A stretch of DNA of 64,000 bases. Origin: CAJQHT01 sp038123275. Its GTDB lineage: Bacteria > Pseudomonadota > Alphaproteobacteria > Rickettsiales > UBA1997. A model generated the notes under the pieces. The model saw only the letters and a program-made list of their open reading frames with translations, made no database searches and was not told where the DNA came from. The stretch spans positions 6,246 through 70,245 of the forward strand of contig JAYORG010000008.1 of NCBI GenBank assembly GCA_038123275.1, read 5' to 3'. Below, piece after piece: positions 8,969-21,300 of this stretch (position 1 is its first letter; the number at the start of each line of letters is the position of its first letter). The position numbers and the translations under genes are program-made.

Positions 8969-10291
8969 TTATCTTAGGCAACCTACCATTTTTTTGCTAC
9001 TTTTGATCTTATTTTCTATTTCATATAAACTACTACTTATAAGTCCTATGCCAACAGCAATAAAGGCTAATATACCACTAATTAAAAACATAAGTGCTAT
9101 TGGTTGGGCATTTTTTGTAGAAATAATTTGGGTAATTATACTGTTATGCAATAAGCCATTTAATTTAAATAAAGGTGCAAATATATTATCTACTACTGGT
9201 CCTGCAATTAAATATGCTACTGGTATTCCACTCATTGCAACTAGCCTTCTTAAGCCTAGTACTTTACCTTGCATTTGACCAGGGATATTTTCTTGCCATA
9301 ATACTATATTACAAGTTACAGATAATGATATTAGCATATTAGCAATAAATCCCAATATAGCAACTGACATTACGGTAGGCATTACCACACTAAATACTAT
9401 AATTCCGGCTGATGCAAATAGTCCAAATCCTAAAACTCCTGTTATTTTCTTTTTTGGACCAGCCCAAATAATCATAATAACATTTCCAATTAACATTCCA
9501 GATTCAACAATAGAAAATACATTTCCAGCAGTAATAACATTGCTAAAGCTTAAAACATAAGGAATAAACAAAGCGCCACATACTCCCATTTGAAAATCCA
9601 TTAAAAAGCTTAAAACTAATAATTTAGTAAAGCCGGCTCTGTTTTTAATGTAAGACCATGCTGATTTTACCTCTTTTAACGTTTCGCTAACACAGATAGA
9701 TCTTGCTTCATTACATTTGGTAAATTTCTTAGGAAAATGAACAAGTGAAATAAATATAGCAGTAATAATATAAAAAATTACGGCTATACAAAAAATAGTT
9801 TTTAGATCAATAATATCAAAAAGCATAGCAGAAAATACTGGTGATCCAATAAAAACAATAGCATAAACAGCCTGTATTAATGCTTGTGCTCGAGATAAAT
9901 TCTTTTTTGATACTAATAATGTTGATGAGACTTGTAATATTTGTAGACTTAAGCCACTAAATAATGAAGAAATAGCAGCAATAATAATAACAATTTGCCA
10001 TATTTTAATATATCCAAGAAGAAAAACTAGTGCTAATAATGTAACACATACCATTTCTCCTATTAAGCTAATAATAATTAGTTTTTTCTTATTTTGACTA
10101 TCTATCCATACTCCAAAAAATGGAGCTACTAGTAAGCTTGGCAATAATGTAGCAGCACCTATCCAAGTATATAGAGTAGTTGAATCAAACTCTTTATAAA
10201 TCCACAGGCCCAAGGTAAAGCTAATTACATCTGATGCTAGGACAGAAAAGAATAATATTGTTGTTAATAATACAAATTTATTTTTGAACAT
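8969..10291 (-). CDS. MFS exporter (MFS_3 / EntS-like)
   Basis: This 440-residue major facilitator has about 12 hydrophobic helices. Its N-terminal pattern LLTTILFFSVLASDVISFTL and loop APFFGVWIDSQNKKK (a form of the motif-A loop between helices 2 and 3) resemble the drug and siderophore exporters of the MFS_3 group. It lies between the aminotransferase and PPTase genes of the NRPS operon, so it most likely exports the peptide product across the inner membrane. Substrate is inferred from position only. Confidence 0.87.
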   Translation of the reverse strand: MFKNKFVLLTTILFFSVLASDVISFTLGLWIYKEFDSTTLYTWIGAATLLPSLLVAPFFGVWIDSQNKKKLIIISLIGEMVCVTLLALVFLLGYIKIWQIVIIIAAISSLFSGLSLQILQVSSTLLVSKKNLSRAQALIQAVYAIVFIGSPVFSAMLFDIIDLKTIFCIAVIFYIITAIFISLVHFPKKFTKCNEARSICVSETLKEVKSAWSYIKNRAGFTKLLVLSFLMDFQMGVCGALFIPYVLSFSNVITAGNVFSIVESGMLIGNVIMIIWAGPKKKITGVLGFGLFASAGIIVFSVVMPTVMSVAILGFIANMLISLSVTCNIVLWQENIPGQMQGKVLGLRRLVAMSGIPVAYLIAGPVVDNIFAPLFKLNGLLHNSIITQIISTKNAQPIALMFLISGILAFIAVGIGLISSSLYEIENKIKSSKKMVGCLR

Positions 10292-10307
10292 TAAATTCTA
10301 TAATTTG

Positions 10308-12341
10308 CTAGTTTTTTAATAGTCCATTAATACGTTGAGTTAAGTCACAGCATTCATTATTATTGATATTTAACCTTGGAAAAAGCCTAGTATCAAAAAA
10401 TGTAAAAATACCTCCTATTATCAACCATTTCTTTACTAATTTTAATAACCATATGGTTTTTAATAATTCAGACATAACTCCTAATTTAGTCCACCAAGGT
10501 TCTTTTAGTATAATACTAAAAAACAAACCATCTTGTTGAATTGATGCAGATTTTTTTACGTTATTTTTTATTTTATCTTCTAATTGTTTTGATCTATTAA
10601 TTACATTTTGTGCAATTGCTTCTTCCTCTATACGATTTAGGCAATGATAAGCAATATGAGCACCAATTTGGTTGACATATCTATTTTTTAGATATGAAAC
10701 CATATTTTTATTATTCTTTCTGGCATTTATTTCTATTTTATCTTTTATCAAAGCTCCACCAACTGGAAAAGTCATATATGATAGCCCTTTAGAAAGGGTT
10801 GTAACATCTGGTTGTAAATCTGTTGCTTGTATACTCATAAATGGTCCTGTTCTACACATTCCGCATAATATTTCGTCAACTCCCACATAATAACCATATT
10901 TTTGGCGGTTTTCTTTAATAATATTAATTATATCTAATGGTATTTTCTTTGCGTCAAGTCCTCTAATATATTCAAACCAAATTAAGCCAATATTGTTATT
11001 ATTTAGTATCATTTTGATCTCTTTTGAGGCATTTTTGGAAAATGGATCAATAGTTACAATGTTGTTGTAAAGTGGATGAAAATATTTATCAGAATCTATT
11101 TTACTGCCAATTAATGGTAATAATAATTTGCCGGCATAATTATTTTTAAATACTAATACTTTTTGTTTTTGACTTGATTGAGCCATTAATGCCATTGTAA
11201 TTGCACTTTCAACAGCACTTGCTCCGCTAACTGACGGAAAAAAGTGATCATAGCCAGTTAAGTCTTTAAGTTTGAGAGTTAATTTTTTGACATAATCAGT
11301 TTTAACATCATGTTTATTAATAACTTTTTCGTTAAGATCCTCAGGGTTATGACCAAAAATTGATAGGCCTCCTCCTCCAACACAGTCAAATACTTCATAT
11401 TTTTTATTATCTTTTTGCACAGTAAAATAACTGCCTTGTGCCTTTATAACATCAAAATCATAGCCAGTCATTTTATATAATTTAATTAATTTTGGATTAA
11501 CATAATTTGCAAAATACTCTTTACGAACTTTATATGATTGCCCAATTTTTTTGATATTTTCTTTATATTGACCAGCTGTGTTATGGCTATTTAAAACATG
11601 TTCTAGTAATTTTCTAAGTGATAAGATATTGCCACTATAAGTTGATGAATGCATTAGACAATTAATTATGCTATTCCATGGTTTATGTAGTTTATTTGTC
11701 ATTGAGAATGCACCAAAAGGTATTTCTCTATTAGTTAATTCCTCTCCCCAGATAATAACATCTATTTTGTTTGATTTTACTTTTATTTTACCAAGATCAC
11801 TAACAGGTATAATTGATAAATCTAAACCTATTATAGTATTTTTATTTTTGTTTTGTGTTAAATATAAATTAATTTCTTCTAGATTATGTGTTGTGGTTAC
11901 AATAAATATAATTGCTAATATATTTTCTTCTTGGCTATATTTTTGAATATGTTGCAAGTTATCAATAAATTTAACACCAGGATATAGCCTACCATTTTCA
12001 TGGTTAAGATTATTATTAAGTTGTTGGTACATATTTTTATTAGGGCTGTATATAACAATTTTTCCTTGGTGTTTTTTATATTCTTTATAACCAAAATGAC
12101 GCATTATTTTTATTGCTCCTTGTAAGGCTTCATCTGAGGAGTTGCAAAAAAAGTTTTTAGTAGTTTTCTCTTTTTTATTTCTTATTTTATTGCTAATTTC
12201 ATGCAGTAAATACCCTACTTGCGCTGCTTCTTTAGAAACATATTTTGTTGGCAAAACAAAGGTTGGCTCTTTGTTTTGGTTCATTGTTTTGATCAGATTA
12301 CATGTGTCTTTCGACGCATTTTTAAAAATGCTATTATTCAT
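10308..12341 (-). CDS. Class III PLP aminotransferase with an extra degenerate N-terminal aminotransferase-like half
   Basis: Residues about 290-677 form a class III (glutamate-semialdehyde/ornithine type) aminotransferase: SVSGASAVESAI for cofactor phosphate binding, GVDEILCGMCRTG with Asp489, and TTLSKGL with the PLP lysine Lys518. Residues about 60-250 look like a second, partial copy of the same fold: NSSDEALQGAIKIMRHFG, IIGLDLS with Asp174, and IIWGEELTNREIPFGAFSM followed by HSSTYSGN. In that copy the position matching Lys518 is Glu200, so it cannot form the Schiff base. The ATG directly abuts the NRPS stop. In comparable reductase-ended NRPS systems (myxochelin MxcL is the precedent I know) such an enzyme aminates the released aldehyde. 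Confidence 0.85.
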   Translation of the reverse strand: MNNSIFKNASKDTCNLIKTMNQNKEPTFVLPTKYVSKEAAQVGYLLHEISNKIRNKKEKTTKNFFCNSSDEALQGAIKIMRHFGYKEYKKHQGKIVIYSPNKNMYQQLNNNLNHENGRLYPGVKFIDNLQHIQKYSQEENILAIIFIVTTTHNLEEINLYLTQNKNKNTIIGLDLSIIPVSDLGKIKVKSNKIDVIIWGEELTNREIPFGAFSMTNKLHKPWNSIINCLMHSSTYSGNILSLRKLLEHVLNSHNTAGQYKENIKKIGQSYKVRKEYFANYVNPKLIKLYKMTGYDFDVIKAQGSYFTVQKDNKKYEVFDCVGGGGLSIFGHNPEDLNEKVINKHDVKTDYVKKLTLKLKDLTGYDHFFPSVSGASAVESAITMALMAQSSQKQKVLVFKNNYAGKLLLPLIGSKIDSDKYFHPLYNNIVTIDPFSKNASKEIKMILNNNNIGLIWFEYIRGLDAKKIPLDIINIIKENRQKYGYYVGVDEILCGMCRTGPFMSIQATDLQPDVTTLSKGLSYMTFPVGGALIKDKIEINARKNNKNMVSYLKNRYVNQIGAHIAYHCLNRIEEEAIAQNVINRSKQLEDKIKNNVKKSASIQQDGLFFSIILKEPWWTKLGVMSELLKTIWLLKLVKKWLIIGGIFTFFDTRLFPRLNINNNECCDLTQRINGLLKN

Positions 12342-15300
12342 TTATCCCTCAATACATTGTTTAACATATGAGCCTAATTGCTTGTCATTAAATTCAAAAA
12401 TTCTGTTTTTAGCAGGAATTAGATTCATAGTATTTTTATTACAAATATCATCTTGGTTTTTAAAACTTTTTAAAGCTGGTTTAATTAAATTTAAGTATGG
12501 GTAGAATGGTAAATTTTTACCATTTAATTTACCTTTCTTTAATAACTCTATCCATTCTTCTAAATCAATTTTACTAAGTGTTGTTGAATTTTTAGAAACC
12601 TCTAAAGGCTTATTAATACTAATGGTTTTATTATTGTTTAAATGAAAAACATTATTATTAAGATCAGATTTCATCATTAAAAAAGATATTATTTCTACAA
12701 TTTGATCAATAGGCCTTATGTCTTCTTGCCATGATTCAAATTCTTTGGGATATTTTTTTAACATTAAGCATGTTTTCCAATATCTATAAGATAAGTCATT
12801 CATAGGGCCAATATTTGATGTAACATTGCCACCAGCTCTGGATATTCGATGTATTTGATAATCTATATTAGCATTTTTTATCATCATTTCACTAACCCAT
12901 TTACCTCCAACATAGCCATCTGTTTCTTTAAATTTGAATGATTCTATATTAGTATTTTCACCATTTTTATACTGATTTGGGTCATTAATAACTGATGTTG
13001 TAGAAATAAAAATTAGCTTCTTTCTTAGATGTGTTTTTGCCATTTTAATAAGCTCATATGTTGATGAAACATTGGCCTTTTTAAGTTGTTTGTAGCTATA
13101 TAAATGATTTACAAATGCACCACTATGAATAATTATGTCGACATTATTTACAAGTATTTGATATTCTTGTGAATCTATTCCTAGTTTTTCTTTTTCTAAA
13201 TTTCCTTTTATAACTTTAATTCTATCCCAGTTGGATTTTGTAAGTTTAATTTGATATTTTTTAAAAGATTCCTCAATTTTATTTTTGCATTGTATTTTAG
13301 AATTTCCTCTAACTAGGCAATATAAATCAGCAGTAGTTTTAGATAAAAGATTTTGCAATAAATATGTACCAACAAAGCCGGTAGAACCAGTTATTAGAAT
13401 ATTTCTTGGGTTTTTATAATTGCCCTTTTTATGACACTGATCTGGAATTTCTTCTGCTAATTTTAATTCATTTTTTAGGGTAATTTCTTTATTTATACTC
13501 TCTGTTTTGTTAGATTTTATGCATTTTGCTAATTTATCAATATTGGGGTTTAAAAATAAAGTTGCGATTTCAATTTTTTGTTTTTTAAATTCATTATTCA
13601 CTTTTGCAACAAGATTTGTAACCAATAAAGAATTTCCTCCTATTTCAAAAAAGTTATCACAAACACCAACTTTATTTACACCAAGAACTTCCTTAAAAAT
13701 AATAGCTAGTTTTTTCTCAACTTCATTTCTAGGAGCCACATATTCATCTGTTGATCTAATATCTAGATCTAAGTTAGCTAAAGCCTTTTTATCTATTTTA
13801 CCATTTGAGGTTAGTGGCAGAGAATCTTTAGTGATAAATGTTGAAGGCACCATGTAATTTGGCAACTTCTTTTCTAAAGTTGTTTTAATTTCATTAATAT
13901 TTACTTGGTTATTTTTGGTAGCAATATATGCTACTAACATTTTATTATTATTGTACCATTTAACCAAAACAACAGCTTCTCTGATGCCATCTATTTTAAG
14001 CAATTCTTGTTCAATTTCTCCAAGTTCTATTCTAAATCCTCTAATTTTAACCTGACTATCTATTCTCCCTATATATTCAATATTACCATCTTCAAGATAT
14101 CTTGCTAGATCACCAGTTTTATACATTCTTGATTTAGGGTCATCGCTAAATATATTTTTAATGAATTTTTCTTTAGTTAGATCTTCTCTATTTAAATAAC
14201 CACGAGCCACACCATCACCTGCTATGTGTAACTCTCCAACAACTCCTTTTGGAACTGGGTTTAGGTGTTTGTCTAGTATATAGAGCTGAGTATTGGAGAT
14301 GGGTTTGCCAATAGGGATATTCGTCTTAAATATTTTATTTTTTGGGCAAGAAAATCCACATCCATATATTGAAGTTTCTGTAGGTCCATATATATTTTCT
14401 ATCTGCTGATCCGCTAATAATCCTTGTGTTTTTCTTAATAATTCAGGGATAAATACTTCTCCTGCTACCATAATATATTTCAACGATGGTGCCATTTTGC
14501 CATTATTAGTATTTAATTCATTAACTAGACTATTTAATAATGGAGGCACAAAATTAACATGCGTAACATTATTTTTTGTTATTGTCTCTATAATTTTGCT
14601 AGGTATTTTATTATATTTAGGTGATAGTATTACAAGTCTACCTTTTCCAATAAACCATCCAAATAGTTCAGATAGTGATACATCAAAAACATAGTTAGTT
14701 TTTAATAGATAGCTGTTGCCTGGTTGAACAGGGTATTTATTTTCTAAATAAAAGAGGGTATTAATAATTTGGTTATGCTCCACCATTACTCCCTTAGGCT
14801 TACCTGTACTTCCAGAAGTGTAAATAATATAGGCTAAGTTATTTGATTTTACTTCTTTTTTTAGTTTTTTATTATCTGCTACATTTTTTATTTTTTCAAA
14901 ATCATCTATGTTTATAATTTGCGTTGGTTTTTTCTTTGTTATTTCATTGATTTGTTTTTTTAGTTTATTTTGAGTAAGGATAATATTAAGATTACCATCA
15001 TCAATCATATATTTTAACCTATCATTAGGATATTCTGGATCAAGAGGTACATAAGCTCCACCAGCTTTTAATATACCCATTATGCCAATAATCATTTCTA
15101 AAGATCTTTCAGTGCATATTCCAACTAAGCTATCTGGTTTAACACCAAGGTTTTGTAAATATATTGCTAGCACATTACTTTTTTGATTTAATTCTTTGTA
15201 GGTTAATTTTTGATCTTCAAAAATTACTGCTATGATATTAGGAGTTTTTTTAACTTGCTCTTCAAATAATTCATGTAAGCATTTATCTTTTGGGTAAAAT

Positions 15301-18300
15301 GCTTTGGTATTGTTATATTCTACTAATAGTTGGGTGGCTTCTTTTTTCTCTAATAATGATATATCTTTTATTTTTTGCGATGTATTAGATATTATTTGAT
15401 CTAAAATTAATTTGTAATGATTACTTAATTTTTTAACAAATATTTCATCATAGTAATGTTTATCATATGTTATTTTTATTTCTAATTCTTCACCTGGAAT
15501 ACAAGTAAGTGATAATGGATAGTGCGGCGTTTCATGACTTTCAAATCCATCTACTTTTAATATTGCATCTTTTTGATTTGCAATTTCTTTCATTGGATAA
15601 TTTTCTAATACAAATATGGTTTGAAATAGCTCATTATTATTTTTGATTTTCAACCATTTTTGAATATCTGTTAATGAGCTATATTCATATTCTCTAACCG
15701 TTACTGATGATTTGTTCATCTCCTTTAGTAAGAATTCTATAGTATTTTCTCCTTTAGCATTAACTCTTATAGGTAAAGTATTTATGCATAAGCCTACTAA
15801 CTCCTCTATTTGTGATAAATTTCCTGATCTTCCAGATGACACATTTCCAAATACTACATCTTCTTTGGAATTATACTTAGATAGTAATATAGCCCAAGAT
15901 ACTTGTAATATATCACCTAAAGTTATGCGTTTTTTTCTTAGAAAAAGATTTATGTTAGATGTTATCTTATAATTTAGTTTATGGCTATATTCTCCAAATT
16001 TATTCTTAGGTTTTATAAGTTTCTTTGAGTTAAGATTTATAGGCAAATCACATTCCCCTTCATAATCTAAGAGATATTTTTGCCAAAATATTCGAGCTTT
16101 GTCAGTATTTTGTTTTTGCAGCCAACCTATATAGCTTTCATATTTTGCTGGTATTGGTAAATTCGGTACCTCATTCTTTAAATATGATTGGTATGCTTGC
16201 ATTAGAGATTTAAGAAATATTGGATTTGACCAGCCATCCAATATTATATGATGGTTTTCCCATAATAATTTATATTCATCATTGTTAATGCGAATTAGAG
16301 TTACACGCATTAATGGAGCTTTTTCTAAATCAAATCCTTTTTGTTTGCCTTTTGTAACTAAATTTTCTAATTCTCTTTTTTGAATATAATCTGGTTTGTT
16401 TCGCAGATCTAATATTTTAATATCAAATGCAACTTCCTTTAATACAATTTGTAGAGGTTCTTTTGATATATTATTAACTATTATTGTTCTTAATATATCG
16501 TAATGATTTACTATAAATTGCCAAGATTTTCTCATGGCTTGTATATTAACCTCTCCTTTAAGATTTATTACAATAGAGAGAGTATATGTTTCTTTTGATA
16601 CAAAATTCTCAAATAATAATCCACGTTGCATAGGAGATAATGGATATATTGATGATATATTATTTCTTTGTATTTTTGATCTTTTATTATTAAATTTATC
16701 TAGCTCTTTTTGAGTAATAGATGTTAAGCCAAAGTCTGATGGTGTATAGCTTTTCAGTTTATTACCTTGGCAATGTTTTATAATATTTATAAGTGATTTT
16801 TTATATAGATTACTAAATTCCTTTATATTTTTTTCACTAAATAATTTGGATATATATCTTATATCAAGATTTAATTTTCCTAAAATCACGTAACCATTAA
16901 TATCAAGCAAATGATTACATTTGGATTTTGGAGATATCATATCTCCCATTTTTTCTTGTGTGTTTTGAAATAGTTTTTCTTTATTTGTGGTGATATTATC
17001 CAACTGTCCTAGATAGTTAAAACTAATTATTCTTTTGTCATTTTCACTGATTATTTTATTTTGTGATAAATAACGCAATATTCCATAACCTATGCCTTTA
17101 TTGGGAATTTTTCTTAGAATTTCTTTTGTTTGTTTTATTAGATGTCCCATATTGCTATCCTTTGACTTTACAAGCTTCACAGGATATATCGTAGTAAACC
17201 AGCCTACTGTTCTACTTAAATCTATATCATCAAACATTTCATTTCTGCCATGTCCTTCTAGATCCAAAACTAGCTCTTTTTCATCACTCCATTTGCTATA
17301 AGTATCTATTAAAGCTGTTAATAATAAGTCATTAATTTGTGTATTGTAAGATTTATGACATTCTTGTAATAATTGGTTGGTATGTTTTTGACCAAGAGTT
17401 AGCCTAATGGTTTTGGTATCACTTATATAGTAATTGTTTTTCTGGAATTCTTGATTTTGTATTAATGATGTAGGAGATTGAGAACTTTGATTTTTCCAGT
17501 ATGGTATTTCCTTTTTTATTTCTGATGATTTGCTATATGTCAATAATTTTTCTGACCAATCTCTATACGAATTTGTTTTATCTGGTAAATCAATAGTTTT
17601 GTTTAATTGAAGAGATATTAATGTATTATTTAAATCTTCCAATAGGATTCTCCAAGATACCACATCTACTGCTAAATGATGTATGGTTATAAATAATCTT
17701 TGATTTTTATTATTAGGGGTATCAAAAAGTAGTGTTTTTATCAATATTCCTTTTTCAATATTTAAATTATTTTGAGCAAGGTTACATTCCTTTTCTATTG
17801 AAGATTTTAGTAATTGTTGATTTGTAATATTTCTTAAATCACAGTAATCAACAACATTTTTTGGTAATTTATCGCTATAAGATTGATGCCATATTTTACT
17901 ATTGTTGGTATTTGTATAATGGCATTTGAGTATATCATGGTGATTAATTAGATATTCCATTGCTTGTTTTAGCATGTTAAAACTAACCCTTTCTTTTAAT
18001 TCTAATATCACGCTTTGATTCCAATGATTTTGATCATTGAATTGGTTTTCAAAGAACCATTTTTGTATGGGTAATAATGGTATTTCTCCAGTTAATGTTT
18101 CTTGTTTTGCTGTAGTTTTTAAAGCCTCTTTTTTACAATTTAGTGCTAATCTATCTATTGTTTGATAATTAAATATATCTTGTACAGATAGATATAATCC
18201 ATATTTTTTAGCTTTTGATACAATTTGAATACTTAATATAGAATCTCCACCTATTTCAAAAAAGTTATCACAAACACCAACTTTATTTACACCAAGAACT

Positions 18301-21300
18301 TCCTTAAAAATAATAGCTAGTTTTTTCTCAACTTCATTTCTAGGAGCCACATATTCATCTGTTGATCTAATATCTAGATCTAAGTTAGCTAAAGCCTTTT
18401 TATCTATTTTACCATTTGAGGTTAGTGGCAGAGAATCTTTAGTGATAAATGTTGAAGGCACCATGTAATTTGGCAACTTCTTTTCTAAAGTTGTTTTAAT
18501 TTCATTAATATTTACTTGGTTATTTTTGGTAGCAATATATGCTACTAACATTTTATTATTATTGTACCATTTAACCAAAACAACAGCTTCTCTGATGCCA
18601 TCTATTTTAAGCAATTCTTGTTCAATTTCTCCAAGTTCTATTCTAAATCCTCTAATTTTAACCTGACTATCTATTCTCCCTATATATTCAATATTACCAT
18701 CTTCAAGATATCTTGCTAGATCACCAGTTTTATACATTCTTGATTTAGGGTCATCGCTAAATATATTTTTAATGAATTTTTCTTTAGTTAGATCTTCTCT
18801 ATTTAAATAACCACGAGCCACACCATCACCTGCTATGTGTAACTCTCCAACAACTCCTTTTGGAACTGGGTTTAGGTGTTTGTCTAGTATGTAGGTTTGA
18901 GTATTTGCAATAGGCTTGCCAATAGGGACATTATTATAAGCAATATTATTTGTGCATTCATATAATGTTGAGGTTATAGTACATTCACTTGGACCATAGG
19001 CATTTATTAACTTTATATCATTATATTCTTGCCACATTTCATAATGTGTTTTGTCTAACTTTTCACCACCAGTTATAGCTAATCTTACCTGACTTGGCAG
19101 TTTGCAATTGCTCATATGATGCAATAATGCTGTTGGTATATTAATTATAGTTGCCTTATGTTTTAAAATATAATTACAAAATTGATCTTCATTTAATAGA
19201 TTATCCTTTTTCATTATTAATAGGCTAGATCCAGCTATTAAAGATGGAAAAACTTCTTCAGCAAATATATCAAATGCAAAAGTAGAGCATTGCAAAACAA
19301 TGTCTTTATTACAAATTTGATATGATTTAATAATATCTTTATTATGATTAACTAGGTTTTTATGTTCTACCATAACCCCTTTAGGCTTACCTGTACTTCC
19401 AGAAGTATAAATAATATATGCCAAGCTATTTGATTTTGCTTCTCTTTTTAGTTTTTGGTTATTTGCTATATTTTTTATTTTTTCAAAATCATCTATATCT
19501 ATAATTTGAGTTGATTGTTTCTTTGCTACTTCATCAATTTGTTTTTTTAGTTTCTTTTGAGTAAGAATAATATTGAGATTACCATCATCAATCATATATT
19601 CTAACCTATCATTAGGATAGTCTGGATCAAGAGGCACATAAGCTCCACCAGCCTTTAATATACCCATTATACCAATAATCATTTCTAAAGACCTTTCAAC
19701 ATATAGCCCAACTAAGCTATCTGGTTTAACTCCAATATTTTGTAGATATTTTGCTAATTCACTACTTTTTTGATCTAATTCTTTATAAGTTAATTGCTTG
19801 TCTTCAAAAATTATCGCCGCTTTATTCGGGCTTTTAATAACTTGTTCTTCAAATAATTCATGTATGCATTTATTTTTTGGATAAGGTGACTTTGTGTTAT
19901 TATATTCTACTAATAGTTGAGTGGTTTCATCTTTATCCAAATAGTTTAAATCAATAATTTTTTCACAGTCATTTTCTATGATTATATCTACTAAATTGTG
20001 ATAATGTTTGATAAATGCAGATATATTTTTTTGTGTAAAAAGATTTGCATTATAACCTAATTTAAAATCTAAATTTTCTGTTTGTGGATCAAATAGTAAG
20101 TTTAAATCCTCATGTTCTATTTGGGTATCTAGCTCTATATCTATATCTAGGTTCTTCATAGTTAAAGATTTATGAACAAACATTCCTTGCGCAATAGAAA
20201 TATTAAAATTTTTGCTGATACCATGGTGGATAGTATCTGTTAAATTGGCAATTTCATCCATACCAAGATAAAAATGTTTTCTATCTTGTTTTTGCTCTAA
20301 GGTTATTTTATTGATTAAATCTTTAAATTTATCTTTTTCATCTATTTGTATTCTAAGTGGGTATAAAGATACATAATGACCAAATATATCCTTAAAATCT
20401 TGAGGTCTAATATTAACAGGGTAACCAATTAACATATCTTTTTGGCCAAAGTAACGAAAAATTAAAGTGGCATATATTGTGGATAAAACTAAAAATGTTG
20501 TAGTTCCATTTTCTTTGGCATATTTCTTAATTTTCTTATATCTATCTTCTCCAAAAGAAAACCTTTGTTCTTGCATGGAAAATTTTTGATTAATTTTCCC
20601 TGGTATATCTATAATTAGATTTGATCCTTTAAGTCTACTCTTCCAATATGTTTTTGCTAGATTTTCTTGTTCTTTTAAATCTTCACATTTTTTGAAATAA
20701 TCTCCAACATCATAATTTTTCTTAAACCTTTCCCCTAATGCTTGCCTACCCTTATTGCAAGCTAATGATATTGCTTCATTAATAAGAAGACCCCCTACAC
20801 CATCTGATAAAATATGATGTTTAGTTATAACAAATATATAATTATTATCAGAATATTTTATAAGATATGTTCTATATCCATAATCTTTTTTTAGCTCAAA
20901 TGATTTTGTTTGCTTTATTTTAATTTTTTCTAAAGCTAGTTGATATTTAGCTTTTTTACTTAGGTTATTATTGCTTATATCTTCATATTCTAATATATCA
21001 CCTTCAAGTTCGGGACTGATAATTTGCTTTGCTACTCCGGATTTATCTTCAATAAATTTAGTACGAAAGGTTGAAAAAAAGTTTCCCACCATATTTATTG
21101 CTTTTCTAAATTTATCTATATCCAAATCTCCTTTTATATGAAATTTGGAATATGTATTATAGGCATTGGATTTAGGGTTTAATTTATAGTTAAACCATAA
21201 TCCTTGTTGTTGTTTAGTTAGGGGATAGCTTTTATAATTTTTTTCTGATGCATCAATATTTGTAGACTGACTAGATATATTTTGATATGATGTAGGCTTT

